From assembly GCF_001457815.1 (NCBI RefSeq), contig NZ_LN898219.1, positions 561,166-625,165 of the forward strand: DNA of 64,000 nucleotides, in the 5' to 3' direction. Source of the DNA: Vitreoscilla massiliensis. GTDB taxonomy: Bacteria > Pseudomonadota > Gammaproteobacteria > Burkholderiales > Neisseriaceae. Position numbers and translations under genes: made by a program. This document shows, piece after piece, positions 40,854 through 48,907 of the stretch (the first letter of the stretch is position 1; each line of letters begins with the position of its first letter). A model generated the notes under the pieces. That model was not told where the DNA came from. It made no database searches and saw only the letters and a list, made by a program, of their open reading frames with translations.

Positions 40854-41642
40854 TCAAATCTTCGCCAGCGCTTGCGCCAGTTGTTGCAAGGATTTTAGCG
40901 TCGATTTCACCAAGCTTTGTTCGGTAATCAATGCTCTGGGCACGCTGGCATTGAGAGAATAAGCATAGTATTTTTCAAAACTGTCCCACACGGGCACGGC
41001 AATCGCGGTAATCTCGCTGCTGAATTCGCCATCAGATACGGTATAGCCGTGTTCCTCATAAAAGCCTTTGGCTTCTTCAAACAATTGCCATTCTTGTGCG
41101 ATTTGCGCTGCTGGTAAATTCAGCTGTTGCATGATGCGCTGTTGCTCGGCAGCAGTCTGATGGGTGAAGTATGCGCGGCCTATGGCGGTACTGCAAATCG
41201 GTACTTCAGAACCGATGCTCAATTGCACGGTTAATTTGGCAGGGCTGCGTATGCTTTGCAAATAATACATTTTGCCGCTGCGTTCGGTAGCCAAACTCAC
41301 CGATACCTGATGTTTTTGCGCAAATTCCACCATTAAAGGGGTGGCGCGGCGCACAAATTGGCGTTTTTCTTCGGCGGTGTGGCTGAGTTTGAAGCAATTG
41401 GCACCGAGATAGTATTCATTGCCCAATTGGCGTATGAAATCCAATTTCATCAAGGTATACAAAAGGCGTGATACAGTGGCTTTGGGTAAGCCGGTTTTTT
41501 CACACAGTAATTGGTGGGTTAAAGGGCGCATTTCATCGTCAAAAGCCGCCATCAAACTGATGCCGCGCGCCAAGGCGGTGACAAATTGCTTGTCATCGTG
41601 TTCTTCGGCATAGGTAATCGCATGTAAAAGTGAATCCAGCAC
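40854..41642 (-). CDS. IclR-family transcriptional regulator
   Basis: 262 residues starting at GTG with GGAG seven bases upstream. N-terminal winged helix (about 15-80; PLTHQLLCEKTGLPKATVSR) and C-terminal effector domain with TERSGKMYYLQSIRSPAKL. Divergent from gcdH, so it probably controls the glutaryl-CoA cassette; two candidate operators lie between them. IclR regulators can activate or repress. The ligand is not known; glutarate or its CoA ester is a reasonable guess. Confidence 0.87.
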   Translation of the reverse strand: MLDSLLHAITYAEEHDDKQFVTALARGISLMAAFDDEMRPLTHQLLCEKTGLPKATVSRLLYTLMKLDFIRQLGNEYYLGANCFKLSHTAEEKRQFVRRATPLMVEFAQKHQVSVSLATERSGKMYYLQSIRSPAKLTVQLSIGSEVPICSTAIGRAYFTHQTAAEQQRIMQQLNLPAAQIAQEWQLFEEAKGFYEEHGYTVSDGEFSSEITAIAVPVWDSFEKYYAYSLNASVPRALITEQSLVKSTLKSLQQLAQALAKI

Positions 41643-41664
41643 TGGACAACTCCGATTTTTTTGT

Positions 41665-41684
41665 TACAATAGTTTCATATTGTA
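41665..41684. promoter_or_regulatory. Palindrome in the iclR-gcdH intergenic region
   Basis: TACAATA and TATTGTA flank a 6-base centre, a perfect inverted repeat. Position and symmetry fit a repressor operator, or a pair of -10 elements of opposite direction. Confidence 0.4.
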
Positions 41685-41709
41685 GAACATAATTCCGTTA
41701 AGCGAAACA

Positions 41710-41723
41710 TGTTTTGCAGAACA
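41710..41723. promoter_or_regulatory. Candidate IclR operator
   Basis: TGTTTTGCAGAACA is a 14-base near-palindrome with central TGCA, resembling IclR-family operators. It sits 37 bases before the gcdH start and 67 bases before the iclR start. Confidence 0.4.
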
Positions 41724-41760
41724 TCAATAATTCAGCATAACGATTTGAGGAGTGGTAAAC

Positions 41761-42942
41761 ATGGGACAAACACGCGCACCATTTAACTGGGAAGATCCAT
41801 TTTTGTTGCAAGATCAATTGACCGAAGAAGAACGCATGGTATTTGACAGTGCCAATGATTTCTTCCAAAACGAATTGATGCCTGGCATTTTAGAAGCCAA
41901 CCGCAATGAGCATTTTGACGTGAACATCATGCGTCAATTGGGCGAAATGGGTTTCTTGGGAGTGACCATTGATGGTTACGGTTGTGCGGGTATGTCTAGT
42001 GTGGCTTACGGCTTGATCGGTCGTGCGATTGAGCGCGTGGATTCAGGTTACCGCTCTGCCATGAGTGTGCAATCCAGCTTGGTAATGCATCCTATTTACG
42101 CTTACGGTACTGAAGCGCAAAAAGAAAAATACTTGCCAAAATTGGCCAGCGGTGAATTCATCGGTTGTTTCGGTTTGACCGAGCCTAATGCCGGTTCTGA
42201 TCCAGCAGGCATGCAAACCCGCGCCAAAAAAGTGGCCGGTGGCTATTCTTTGTCGGGTACCAAAATGTGGATTACCAACAGCCCAGTGGCCGATGTGTTC
42301 GTGGTTTGGGCCAAAGACGACGAAGGTGAAATCCGCGGTTTCATCTTGGACAAAGGCATGAAAGGTTTGTCTGCGCCGAAAATCCACGGCAAATTCTCAT
42401 TGCGCGCCTCTGTGACTGGCGAAATCGTGATGGATGAAGTGTTTGTGCCTGAAGAAAATGCGTTCCCAGACATCCGTGGCTTAAAAGGCCCATTCGGTTG
42501 CTTGAACAAAGCCCGTTACGGCATTTCTTGGGGCGCGATGGGTGCGGCTGAGGCTTGCTGGTTTGCCGCACGTCAATACACATTGGACCGCAAACAATTC
42601 GGTAAGCCTTTGGCTGCCAACCAATTGATACAATTGAAATTGGCGAATATGCAAACCGAAATCGCTTTAGGTCTACAAGCTTCATTGCGCGTGGGTCGTT
42701 TGATGGATGAAGACCGCGCTGCGCCGGAAATGATTTCATTGATCAAGCGCAATAACTGTGGCAAGGCTTTGGACATTGCCCGCGTTGCCCGTGACATGCA
42801 CGGTGGTAACGGTATTGCCGATGAATTCCATGTGATACGCCATGTGATGAATTTGGAAGCGGTAAACACTTATGAAGGCACTCACGATGTGCATGCGTTG
42901 ATTTTGGGCCGTGCCCAAACCGGTTTGCAAGCCTTTGCTTAA
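41761..42942 (+). CDS. gcdH: Glutaryl-CoA dehydrogenase
   Basis: 393 residues from the ATG with GAGGAG upstream. Acyl-CoA dehydrogenase family: FGLTEPNAGSDPAGM, KMWITNSPVADVFVVWAK, and catalytic Glu in NTYEGTHDVHALILGRA. The N-terminal FNWEDPFLLQDQLTEEERM is typical of the glutaryl-CoA subgroup. Oxidises and decarboxylates glutaryl-CoA to crotonyl-CoA, giving electrons to ETF. With the downstream CoA-transferase and ETF-QO it forms a glutarate module. Confidence 0.94.
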   Translation: MGQTRAPFNWEDPFLLQDQLTEEERMVFDSANDFFQNELMPGILEANRNEHFDVNIMRQLGEMGFLGVTIDGYGCAGMSSVAYGLIGRAIERVDSGYRSAMSVQSSLVMHPIYAYGTEAQKEKYLPKLASGEFIGCFGLTEPNAGSDPAGMQTRAKKVAGGYSLSGTKMWITNSPVADVFVVWAKDDEGEIRGFILDKGMKGLSAPKIHGKFSLRASVTGEIVMDEVFVPEENAFPDIRGLKGPFGCLNKARYGISWGAMGAAEACWFAARQYTLDRKQFGKPLAANQLIQLKLANMQTEIALGLQASLRVGRLMDEDRAAPEMISLIKRNNCGKALDIARVARDMHGGNGIADEFHVIRHVMNLEAVNTYEGTHDVHALILGRAQTGLQAFA

Positions 42943-42958
42943 ACCTCAATTCGCATGA

Positions 42959-42987
42959 CTTACAGGACGCTTAATGCGTCCTGTAAA
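42959..42987. repeat. Variant hairpin: DUS-like words with matching base changes in both arms
   Basis: CTTACAGGACGC faces GCGTCCTGTAAAG. Both arms carry the complementary change (GCGGCC to GCGTCC and its partner), so the stem is kept though the word is altered. Lies between gcdH and the CoA-transferase gene, where a strong terminator would be unexpected; T-runs are absent. Confidence 0.7.
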
Positions 42988-43016
42988 GTATCTAACCGCA
43001 TCAAGGAGTGTTTCAG

Positions 43017-44207
43017 ATGACACAAGCCGCCTTAGCAGGTATCAAAGTCGTTGATTTATCCCGTGTTTTAGCCGGTCCCAGTGCCACCCAATGTTTGGCC
43101 GATTTGGGTGCGGAAGTAATTAAAATTGAACGCCCTGACAGCGGCGATGAAACGCGCGAATGGGCGCCACCGCAATTTGCCGACGGCACTTCAGCCTATT
43201 TCGCCACCGTTAACCGCAACAAGCAATCGCTCACCGTCGATATTTCCACTCCCGCAGGTCAAGACATCATCAAAAAAATGGTGGCTGAGGCCGATGTGTT
43301 GGTGGAAAACTATAAAGTAGGCGGCCTGAAAAAATACGGCCTTGATTACGACAGTTTAAAAAGTCTGAATCCGCGTTTGGTATACGCCTCGTTAACCGGT
43401 TTCGGTCAAACCGGCCCCGATGCACGAAAGCCGGGTTACGACTACATCATTCAAGGCCAATCGGGTTTGATGAGCATTACCGGCCCTGAAGACGGCTTGC
43501 CTTATAAAGTGGGCGTGGCGGTAGTGGATTTGTTTGCCGGTTTGAATTTGGTCATCGGCATACAGGCCGCTTTATTGGCGCGCACGCAAACTGGCTTAGG
43601 CCAACACGTGGATGTGGCCTTATTGGACAGTGCCATTGCCATGTTGGCGAACGTGGGCATGAACCATTTGGCCACAGGTAAAGTGCCTCCACGTTTGGGC
43701 AACGGCCATCCGAGCATCGTGCCGTATCAAGTGTTTGCGACTGAGGGGGCGCAACACTTGATACTGGCATGCGGCAATGACAAGCAGTTTGCCGCTGTGT
43801 GCGAGGTGATGGGGCAGGATTGGATTGCGGATGAACGCTTTGCCACCAACCCACAACGGGTGAAAAACCGTGCCGAATTGGTGCCGTTGATGCAAGCCGA
43901 ATTCATGCGCCGCGAGCGTGATGAATGGTTGGGTTTGTTTGATGCCGCCAGCGTGCCGTGTGGCCCCATCAACAACATCGCCGAAGCCGTGGCCATGCCG
44001 CAAACGCAAGCGCGTGCTATGGTGGTGGAATTGGCGAAAAAAGACACCACCATGCGTGTCTTGGGTTCACCGGTGAAACTGTCAGGCACACCGGTACAAT
44101 ACTTAAGCGCCCCACCAGATTTGGGACAAGATACTGTTTCAGTCTTAACAAGCTTGGGTTATACTCAGGAACAAATCGAACAATTACAACAGCAGCATAT
44201 TGTTTAA
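43017..44207 (+). CDS. Class III CoA-transferase (CaiB/BaiF family), probable glutarate CoA-transferase
   Basis: 396 residues, ATG with AAGGAG upstream. Family III fold: VVDLSRVLAGPSATQCLADLG, ATVNRNKQSLTVDIS, LPYKVGVAVVDLFAG (the likely catalytic Asp). Activates a dicarboxylic acid with CoA from another acyl-CoA. Next to gcdH this points to succinyl-CoA:glutarate CoA-transferase; the substrate is inferred from context. Contains GCGGCCTGAA at 43321-43330 and a partial DUS-like word at 43559-43570. Confidence 0.87.
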   Translation: MTQAALAGIKVVDLSRVLAGPSATQCLADLGAEVIKIERPDSGDETREWAPPQFADGTSAYFATVNRNKQSLTVDISTPAGQDIIKKMVAEADVLVENYKVGGLKKYGLDYDSLKSLNPRLVYASLTGFGQTGPDARKPGYDYIIQGQSGLMSITGPEDGLPYKVGVAVVDLFAGLNLVIGIQAALLARTQTGLGQHVDVALLDSAIAMLANVGMNHLATGKVPPRLGNGHPSIVPYQVFATEGAQHLILACGNDKQFAAVCEVMGQDWIADERFATNPQRVKNRAELVPLMQAEFMRRERDEWLGLFDAASVPCGPINNIAEAVAMPQTQARAMVVELAKKDTTMRVLGSPVKLSGTPVQYLSAPPDLGQDTVSVLTSLGYTQEQIEQLQQQHIV

Positions 44208-44284
44208 GTTGATGAAATCAACGCCTAAGAACTTGATGTTGCGCATAATAGGATAAAAACCTAGAAAATCGGAAAGCCTCAAAC

Positions 44285-45943
44285 ATGGTAGAGAACACAG
44301 AACGCGAAAGCATGCAGTTTGATGTGGTGGTAGTGGGAGCAGGTCCATCTGGTCTGTCGGCAGCCATCCGTTTGAAACAATTGGCCGACAAAGCTGAAAA
44401 AGAAATCAGCATTTGTGTGGTTGAAAAAGGCTCGGAAGTCGGTGCGCACATCTTGTCGGGCGCGGTCATCGATCCCGTGTCTTTGAATGAGTTGTTCCCG
44501 AATTGGAAAGAATTGGGTGCACCGTTGGATTGTCCGGTCACAGAAGACGCGTTTTTATTCTTGACCGCCGACAAAGCCAAAAAATTGCCGACCCCACCGA
44601 ATTTCCAAAATCATGGCAATTACATCATCAGCTTGGGTTTGCTCACACGCTGGTTGGCCGAACAAGCCGAAGGCATGGGCATTGAGATTTACCCAGGCTT
44701 TGCTGCTGCCGAAGTGTTGTACCACGCCGATGGTTCGGTGCGCGGTATCGCCACCGGTGACATGGGCATAGGCAAAGATGGTGAAGCCACCGACAATTAC
44801 GCCGTGGGCATGGAATTGTTGGCACAACAAACCATCTTCTCCGAAGGCTGTCGTGGTTCTTTAACCAAAGGTTTGATTCAAAAATTCAACTTGGACAAAG
44901 ACTCACAAGCGCAAACTTACGGCATCGGTATCAAAGAATTGTGGGAAATCGATCCAGCCAAAGCCAAACCAGGTTATGTACAACACTCGATTGGTTGGCC
45001 GATAGACACCAAGACTTACGGTGGTTCGTTCTTATACCATTTGAATGACAACCAAGTGGCCGTCGGTTTCGTCATCGGTTTGGACTATCAAAATCCGTAT
45101 ATGTCGCCGTTTGAAGAATTCCAACGCTTTAAAACCCACCCAGAAATTCGCAAAGTGTTTGAAGGTGCGCGTCGCATCGCTTATGGCGCGCGCGCATTGA
45201 GCGAAGGTGGCTTGCAAAGCCTGCCAAAAATCACCTTCCCAGGTGGCGTATTGGTCGGCGATGCCGCCGGTTTCTTGAACGTGCCGCGCATCAAAGGCAC
45301 GCACACGGCGATGAAATCGGGCATGTTGGCCGCAGAAGCCGTGTTCAAATACTTGGAAGAGCCGCAAGAAGCGTACGAGAAATCGGTGGAAGCCAGCTTC
45401 TACCAAAGCGCGTTTGAACAAAGCTGGTTGCACACCGAATTGCATGGCGTGCGCAACATCCGTCCTTCATTCAAATGGGGTTTGTGGCCAGCAATGGTGT
45501 ACTCGGCTTTGGACACTTATGTGTTCAAAGGCAAAGCACCGTGGACTTTGAAACACCACGGTACCGATTATGGCAGTTTGCAAAAAGCCGCCAACAGCGT
45601 GAAGATTAACTATCCTAAGCCTGATGGTGTGTTGACCTTCGATCGTTTGTCCAGCGTGTTCTTAAGTGGCACCAACCATGAAGAAAACCAACCCGCGCAT
45701 CTGCGTTTGAAAAACCCAGAAGTGGCGATTTCGGTGAACTTCAATGAGTATGCCAGCCCAGAAACGCGTTATTGCCCAGCCGGTGTGTACGAAATCGTTG
45801 AGCAAGAAGATGGCAAGCCGCGTTTGCAAATCAATGCGCAAAACTGCGTGCATTGCAAGACTTGCGACATCAAAGACCCAACCCAAAACATCAACTGGAC
45901 TTGTCCAGAAGGTGGCGGTGGCCCGAATTACGCTACCATGTAG
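44285..45943 (+). CDS. Electron transfer flavoprotein-ubiquinone oxidoreductase
   Basis: 552 residues. FAD-binding N-terminus (FDVVVVGAGPSGLSAAIRLKQ), GCRGSLTKGLI, quinone-site region, and a C-terminal 4Fe-4S motif NCVHCKTCDIKDP with NINWTCPEGGGGPNY. Takes electrons from ETF, hence from acyl-CoA dehydrogenases such as GcdH, into the quinone pool at the inner membrane. Follows the CoA-transferase by 77 bases on the same strand. Confidence 0.97.
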   Translation: MVENTERESMQFDVVVVGAGPSGLSAAIRLKQLADKAEKEISICVVEKGSEVGAHILSGAVIDPVSLNELFPNWKELGAPLDCPVTEDAFLFLTADKAKKLPTPPNFQNHGNYIISLGLLTRWLAEQAEGMGIEIYPGFAAAEVLYHADGSVRGIATGDMGIGKDGEATDNYAVGMELLAQQTIFSEGCRGSLTKGLIQKFNLDKDSQAQTYGIGIKELWEIDPAKAKPGYVQHSIGWPIDTKTYGGSFLYHLNDNQVAVGFVIGLDYQNPYMSPFEEFQRFKTHPEIRKVFEGARRIAYGARALSEGGLQSLPKITFPGGVLVGDAAGFLNVPRIKGTHTAMKSGMLAAEAVFKYLEEPQEAYEKSVEASFYQSAFEQSWLHTELHGVRNIRPSFKWGLWPAMVYSALDTYVFKGKAPWTLKHHGTDYGSLQKAANSVKINYPKPDGVLTFDRLSSVFLSGTNHEENQPAHLRLKNPEVAISVNFNEYASPETRYCPAGVYEIVEQEDGKPRLQINAQNCVHCKTCDIKDPTQNINWTCPEGGGGPNYATM

Positions 45944-45974
45944 GTTTGTTTTTGTTGTTTAGGTAATCAGATTA

Positions 45975-46003
45975 TTTACAGGCTGCTTAATGAGGCCTGT
46001 AAA
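45975..46003. repeat. Degenerate DUS-like inverted pair
   Basis: TTTACAGGCTGC and GAGGCCTGTAAA. The substitutions are not mirrored, so this pair has lost several stem positions. Confidence 0.7.
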
Positions 46004-46188
46004 TATTTAGAAGTGATGGAATGGATGAACGTGTAGAGCGTGAGCAGGTATATTAAACACAGCTATGCTTGCGGCCATGTATTGGCAATGGCGAGATGTG
46101 GCTGCGTTGACGGTGTTTTCTAAAACAGCAATTTCAGCTGTGGAATATGGGCTTGCTGTGAGCCTAAGAGGGTAATGGTGTTCAGAGG

Positions 46189-46217
46189 TTTACAGGCCGC
46201 TTGATGCGGCCTGTAAT
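46189..46217. terminator. DUS-like inverted pair
   Basis: TTTACAGGCCGC (exact) and GCGGCCTGTAAT around a 5-base loop. Confidence 0.75.
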
Positions 46218-46395
46218 GGTTTGTGGCAATAACATCGGGCATCAAAGCTGGATGCAGCAAGCTTGGTTAAACCAATCGAATTTTAATACAATATGGGCAT
46301 TAAAACGGTGTGTGGGCATTGGTTATGGCTGCAGCAGCGGCCTAAGCACTGCATGGCTTTGGAACAATTGCATCACACATCACCAGAAACATAGG

Positions 46396-46424
46396 ATTAC
46401 AGGCCGCATCAAGCGACCTGTAAG
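46396..46424. repeat. DUS-like inverted pair, one arm changed
   Basis: ATTACAGGCCGC faces GCGACCTGTAAG, one substitution (GCGGCC to GCGACC). Confidence 0.7.
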
Positions 46425-46494
46425 TTTATCACCGTGCATCAGGGTGAAATGGCTGTCTTATTACATCTGCCTAACACAATAAGACAGGCATTTA

Positions 46495-46725
46495 TTACGC
46501 GGCCATCAGCCATTCCATTACCGAGTGGTAACGGCGCTCGGCAGAGACGTTTAATTGCGCGTGTTGGTGCACGAATTGTTGCAGGTAAGGGCCGCGGCTA
46601 TCGGCGTCCAATTGCATGATGAGGTTTAAGCAGTGCTCTTGGCTGTGCTCACTCAAAAACATCAATTCCATGTCAACTTGAGCCGTGCTGACAGAACGGT
46701 GGGGAAGCGGTGTGTGCGTGTACAT
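46495..46725 (-). CDS. Small 76-residue protein behind an FNR-type promoter
   Basis: Not recognised. Sequence begins MYTHTPLPHRSVSTAQ and contains MELMFLSEHSQEHCLNLIMQ and SAERRYHSVMEWLMAA; one Cys, several His, no signal peptide. Acidic and helical in the centre. AAAGG lies 7-8 bases before the ATG, and an FNR-type box lies upstream at the right distance, so the gene is likely real and induced at low oxygen. Function unknown; a small regulator or adaptor is possible. Confidence 0.6.
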   Translation of the reverse strand: MYTHTPLPHRSVSTAQVDMELMFLSEHSQEHCLNLIMQLDADSRGPYLQQFVHQHAQLNVSAERRYHSVMEWLMAA

Positions 46726-46826
46726 AATCGACCTTTGTAGTGGTTTGCATGGTGTAGATTTTTATTTAATTGGAATATTTATTTTTATAATTTCTTTATA
46801 ATTCATTTGTTTGTGTTGCTGTTAGA

Positions 46827-46868
46827 AATCTAACAAAAGCGACATCTTACTTGTTTGATATAAGTCAA
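46827..46868 (-). promoter_or_regulatory. FNR/Anr-type promoter for the small gene
   Basis: TTGATATAAGTCAA at 46855-46868 matches nine of ten FNR consensus positions, like the ccoN box. On the minus strand TAGATT (46832-46827) lies downstream, and a start near 46820 puts the box centre at about -41.5. The leader to the ATG at 46725 is about 95 bases and AT-rich. Confidence 0.6.
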
Positions 46869-46981
46869 ATATGACTGAAGCTAGAGTGAAATATAAAACC
46901 ACCTGACGAAACAGGGGTGAATGTGGGTTATTTTCTTTGTGCCAATAAAAGATGAATACACAGCACAAACTGCATAAAAAA

Positions 46982-47007
46982 GCGGCCTGTAAACATTTAC
47001 AGGCCGC
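46982..47007 (-). terminator. Paired DUS-like words, terminator of slt
   Basis: GCGGCCTGTAAA (46982-46993) and TTTACAGGCCGC (46996-47007), with a T-run on the minus strand, about 25 bases after the slt stop. Confidence 0.87.
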
Positions 47008-47029
47008 ATTTATGTGCATGGCTAACAGA

Positions 47030-48898
47030 TTATTTGGCGGGTACTGTGCCTATGCGCTGCGTCAAAGACTGCTTAGGTTCATTGAACAAACTGGCATAAT
47101 ATGTCGCATTTGCCATCACCCGTTTCACATAATCACGCGTTTCATTGAACGGAATGGTTTCGGCGTAAATCGCGCCTTCGAGTGGGGTATTGGCGCGCCA
47201 TTGGCGGGCGCGACCAGGGCCGGCGTTATAGCCTGCGGTGGCCATGGTTTCGCTGCCGGAGCTGTTGCGCACATCGGCCAAATACCAAGTACCGAGCTTG
47301 ATGTTGTGCTCGATGTCGTCCAAACCCACGCTAGAAGAACCAATTTTGCGTTCCACTTCGCGCGCTGTAGCTGGCATCAATTGCATTAAACCAGAAGCGC
47401 CCACATGCGAGCGTGCACCAATCATAAAGCGGCTTTCTTGGCGGATTAAGCCATACGCCCAGGCTGGGTCTATGCCGACTTGGGCAGAGTAGCGCGTGGT
47501 AATGTCGCGGAACGGTGCCATGTAGCGGATGTTGTAATCAATCAAGGTGTTGGTGCGGTCGGCGGCGTAAATCGCCATTTCATTGAAACCGCTTTTTTGT
47601 GCCATCGCGGCAGCAGCGAGCAAGCTCGGCTCATTCAAATTGCGCACGGCAAAACGCCATTGTTGCTGCGCCACGCCGCGCATGGTGCGGTCGTCGGCAG
47701 ACACGCTGGATTGGAACAAAGTCATGGCACGGGCAATTTTACCGTCTTGTGCAGCGCGCAATTGTTCGGCTTCAGAGGCGCGTTTGACATTGCTTTGGGT
47801 ATTGACCTTGCCACCCAAGGCTTCGGTCGCCATCAAGGCGTAGAAATTGCGGCCTGATTTAGACGCTTTTTGGTACAAGTCTTGCGCTTGGCCACCTTGA
47901 CCAGTAGCGCTTAAGGCACGACCGCGCCAGTATTGCCAATCCTCTTTGTTTTGCATATTGGCTGGCATGGCGGCGATGATGTTGTTCACGTCTTGCCAAC
48001 GGCTAAAGCGCAGGGCAGAGCGCACATACCATTCCCATTGCTCGGTATCCAATTGCGCCTTGTCGGCTTGTTGGAACAAAGGCAAGGCCACACCGAAGTT
48101 TTGGCTTTTGGCATGGGTTTCACCGGCGGCGCCATAGGCAAAGCCCAGTTGTTCAGCAGTCAAACTGCCAGACAAGGCGGCAATGCGGCTGCCGATATTG
48201 CTGTCTTTGCGCGCATTGGCATTGGTCACTGAGTACAACAAGGATTCTTGTGCCGCGGCGCCACTGCCGGAATAAGTGCCCAAGCTGGCAGGCAAAGGCT
48301 GGCCGATGGCATTGGCCAAGTTGCGCGCATCGGTGGTTTGGTTGTTGGATAACAGCCCGCGCACGCGTTGCCACACTTGGTTTTGATTCACGGCGCCGCT
48401 GGCGGCGGCGTTTTGTAACATGGTGTTACAGCCCAACGGCAATTTGCCGTGGTCTTTGATTAAGTCTTGCACCAATTGCGGGTTTTTGTCGGCACCGCTT
48501 AATTGCGCATAACACTGGTTTTCTTGGTCTATGCCACCTTTATCCAGTTTGGCGTATTCGGCATTGAAACGGCTCCATTGCCCGCGTTTGCCCAAGCTTT
48601 TTAACCATTGATTACGCACGCGTTCGGCCATGGCATTGTCGTGTGGCTGTTGGTTCAAAAAGCTCATGGCAGCATTGTCATTGTCGCTTTTCAATGCGTC
48701 CAAAGTCGGCTGGTATTGTTGGTAATCGCCCATCACTTTGCCAGTGCTTTCGGCTGGGGTTTGCGAAAATTGAATACCGGTTAAAGAGGAAGCATCACTG
48801 CTGGTAACGGGTTCAACTGGGGTTTCTTTTTGAGTAGAGCAAGCGGCAAGTGCCACTGCCGCAGTGATGGCGCCAACGCGCCACAAGATTTTTTGCAT
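47030..48898 (-). CDS. slt: Soluble lytic murein transglycosylase Slt, lipoprotein form
   Basis: 622 residues. Signal with lipobox LAAC in VALAACSTQ (Cys20), long alpha-superhelical U and L domains, and a C-terminal lysozyme-like domain with catalytic Glu488 in IRQESRF, then GASGLMQLMPATA and NIKLGTWYLADV. Cleaves murein glycan strands to 1,6-anhydro products in the periplasm. E. coli Slt70 is soluble; the lipobox implies membrane anchoring here. Confidence 0.94.
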   Translation of the reverse strand: MQKILWRVGAITAAVALAACSTQKETPVEPVTSSDASSLTGIQFSQTPAESTGKVMGDYQQYQPTLDALKSDNDNAAMSFLNQQPHDNAMAERVRNQWLKSLGKRGQWSRFNAEYAKLDKGGIDQENQCYAQLSGADKNPQLVQDLIKDHGKLPLGCNTMLQNAAASGAVNQNQVWQRVRGLLSNNQTTDARNLANAIGQPLPASLGTYSGSGAAAQESLLYSVTNANARKDSNIGSRIAALSGSLTAEQLGFAYGAAGETHAKSQNFGVALPLFQQADKAQLDTEQWEWYVRSALRFSRWQDVNNIIAAMPANMQNKEDWQYWRGRALSATGQGGQAQDLYQKASKSGRNFYALMATEALGGKVNTQSNVKRASEAEQLRAAQDGKIARAMTLFQSSVSADDRTMRGVAQQQWRFAVRNLNEPSLLAAAAMAQKSGFNEMAIYAADRTNTLIDYNIRYMAPFRDITTRYSAQVGIDPAWAYGLIRQESRFMIGARSHVGASGLMQLMPATAREVERKIGSSSVGLDDIEHNIKLGTWYLADVRNSSGSETMATAGYNAGPGRARQWRANTPLEGAIYAETIPFNETRDYVKRVMANATYYASLFNEPKQSLTQRIGTVPAK

Positions 48899-48907
48899 AA
48901 GTTTTCC

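Larger units (their letters stand above)
45944..46494. other. Gene-free 551-base region with three DUS-like hairpins
   Basis: Downstream of the ETF-QO gene and convergent with the small gene at 46495. Three inverted pairs: 45975-46003 (both arms degenerate), 46189-46217 (near exact), 46396-46424 (one arm degenerate). A 93-codon frame at 46201-46482 overlaps two pairs and has no ribosome binding site or recognisable content, so it is not reported. Confidence 0.6.

Noticed and set aside
46201..46482. 93-codon plus-strand frame after the ETF-QO gene
   Set aside because: It runs through two DUS-like hairpins, has no ribosome binding site and no recognisable content.
46822..47019. 65-codon minus-strand frame between the small FNR gene and slt
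   Set aside because: Covers the FNR box and the slt terminator hairpin; no ribosome binding site.
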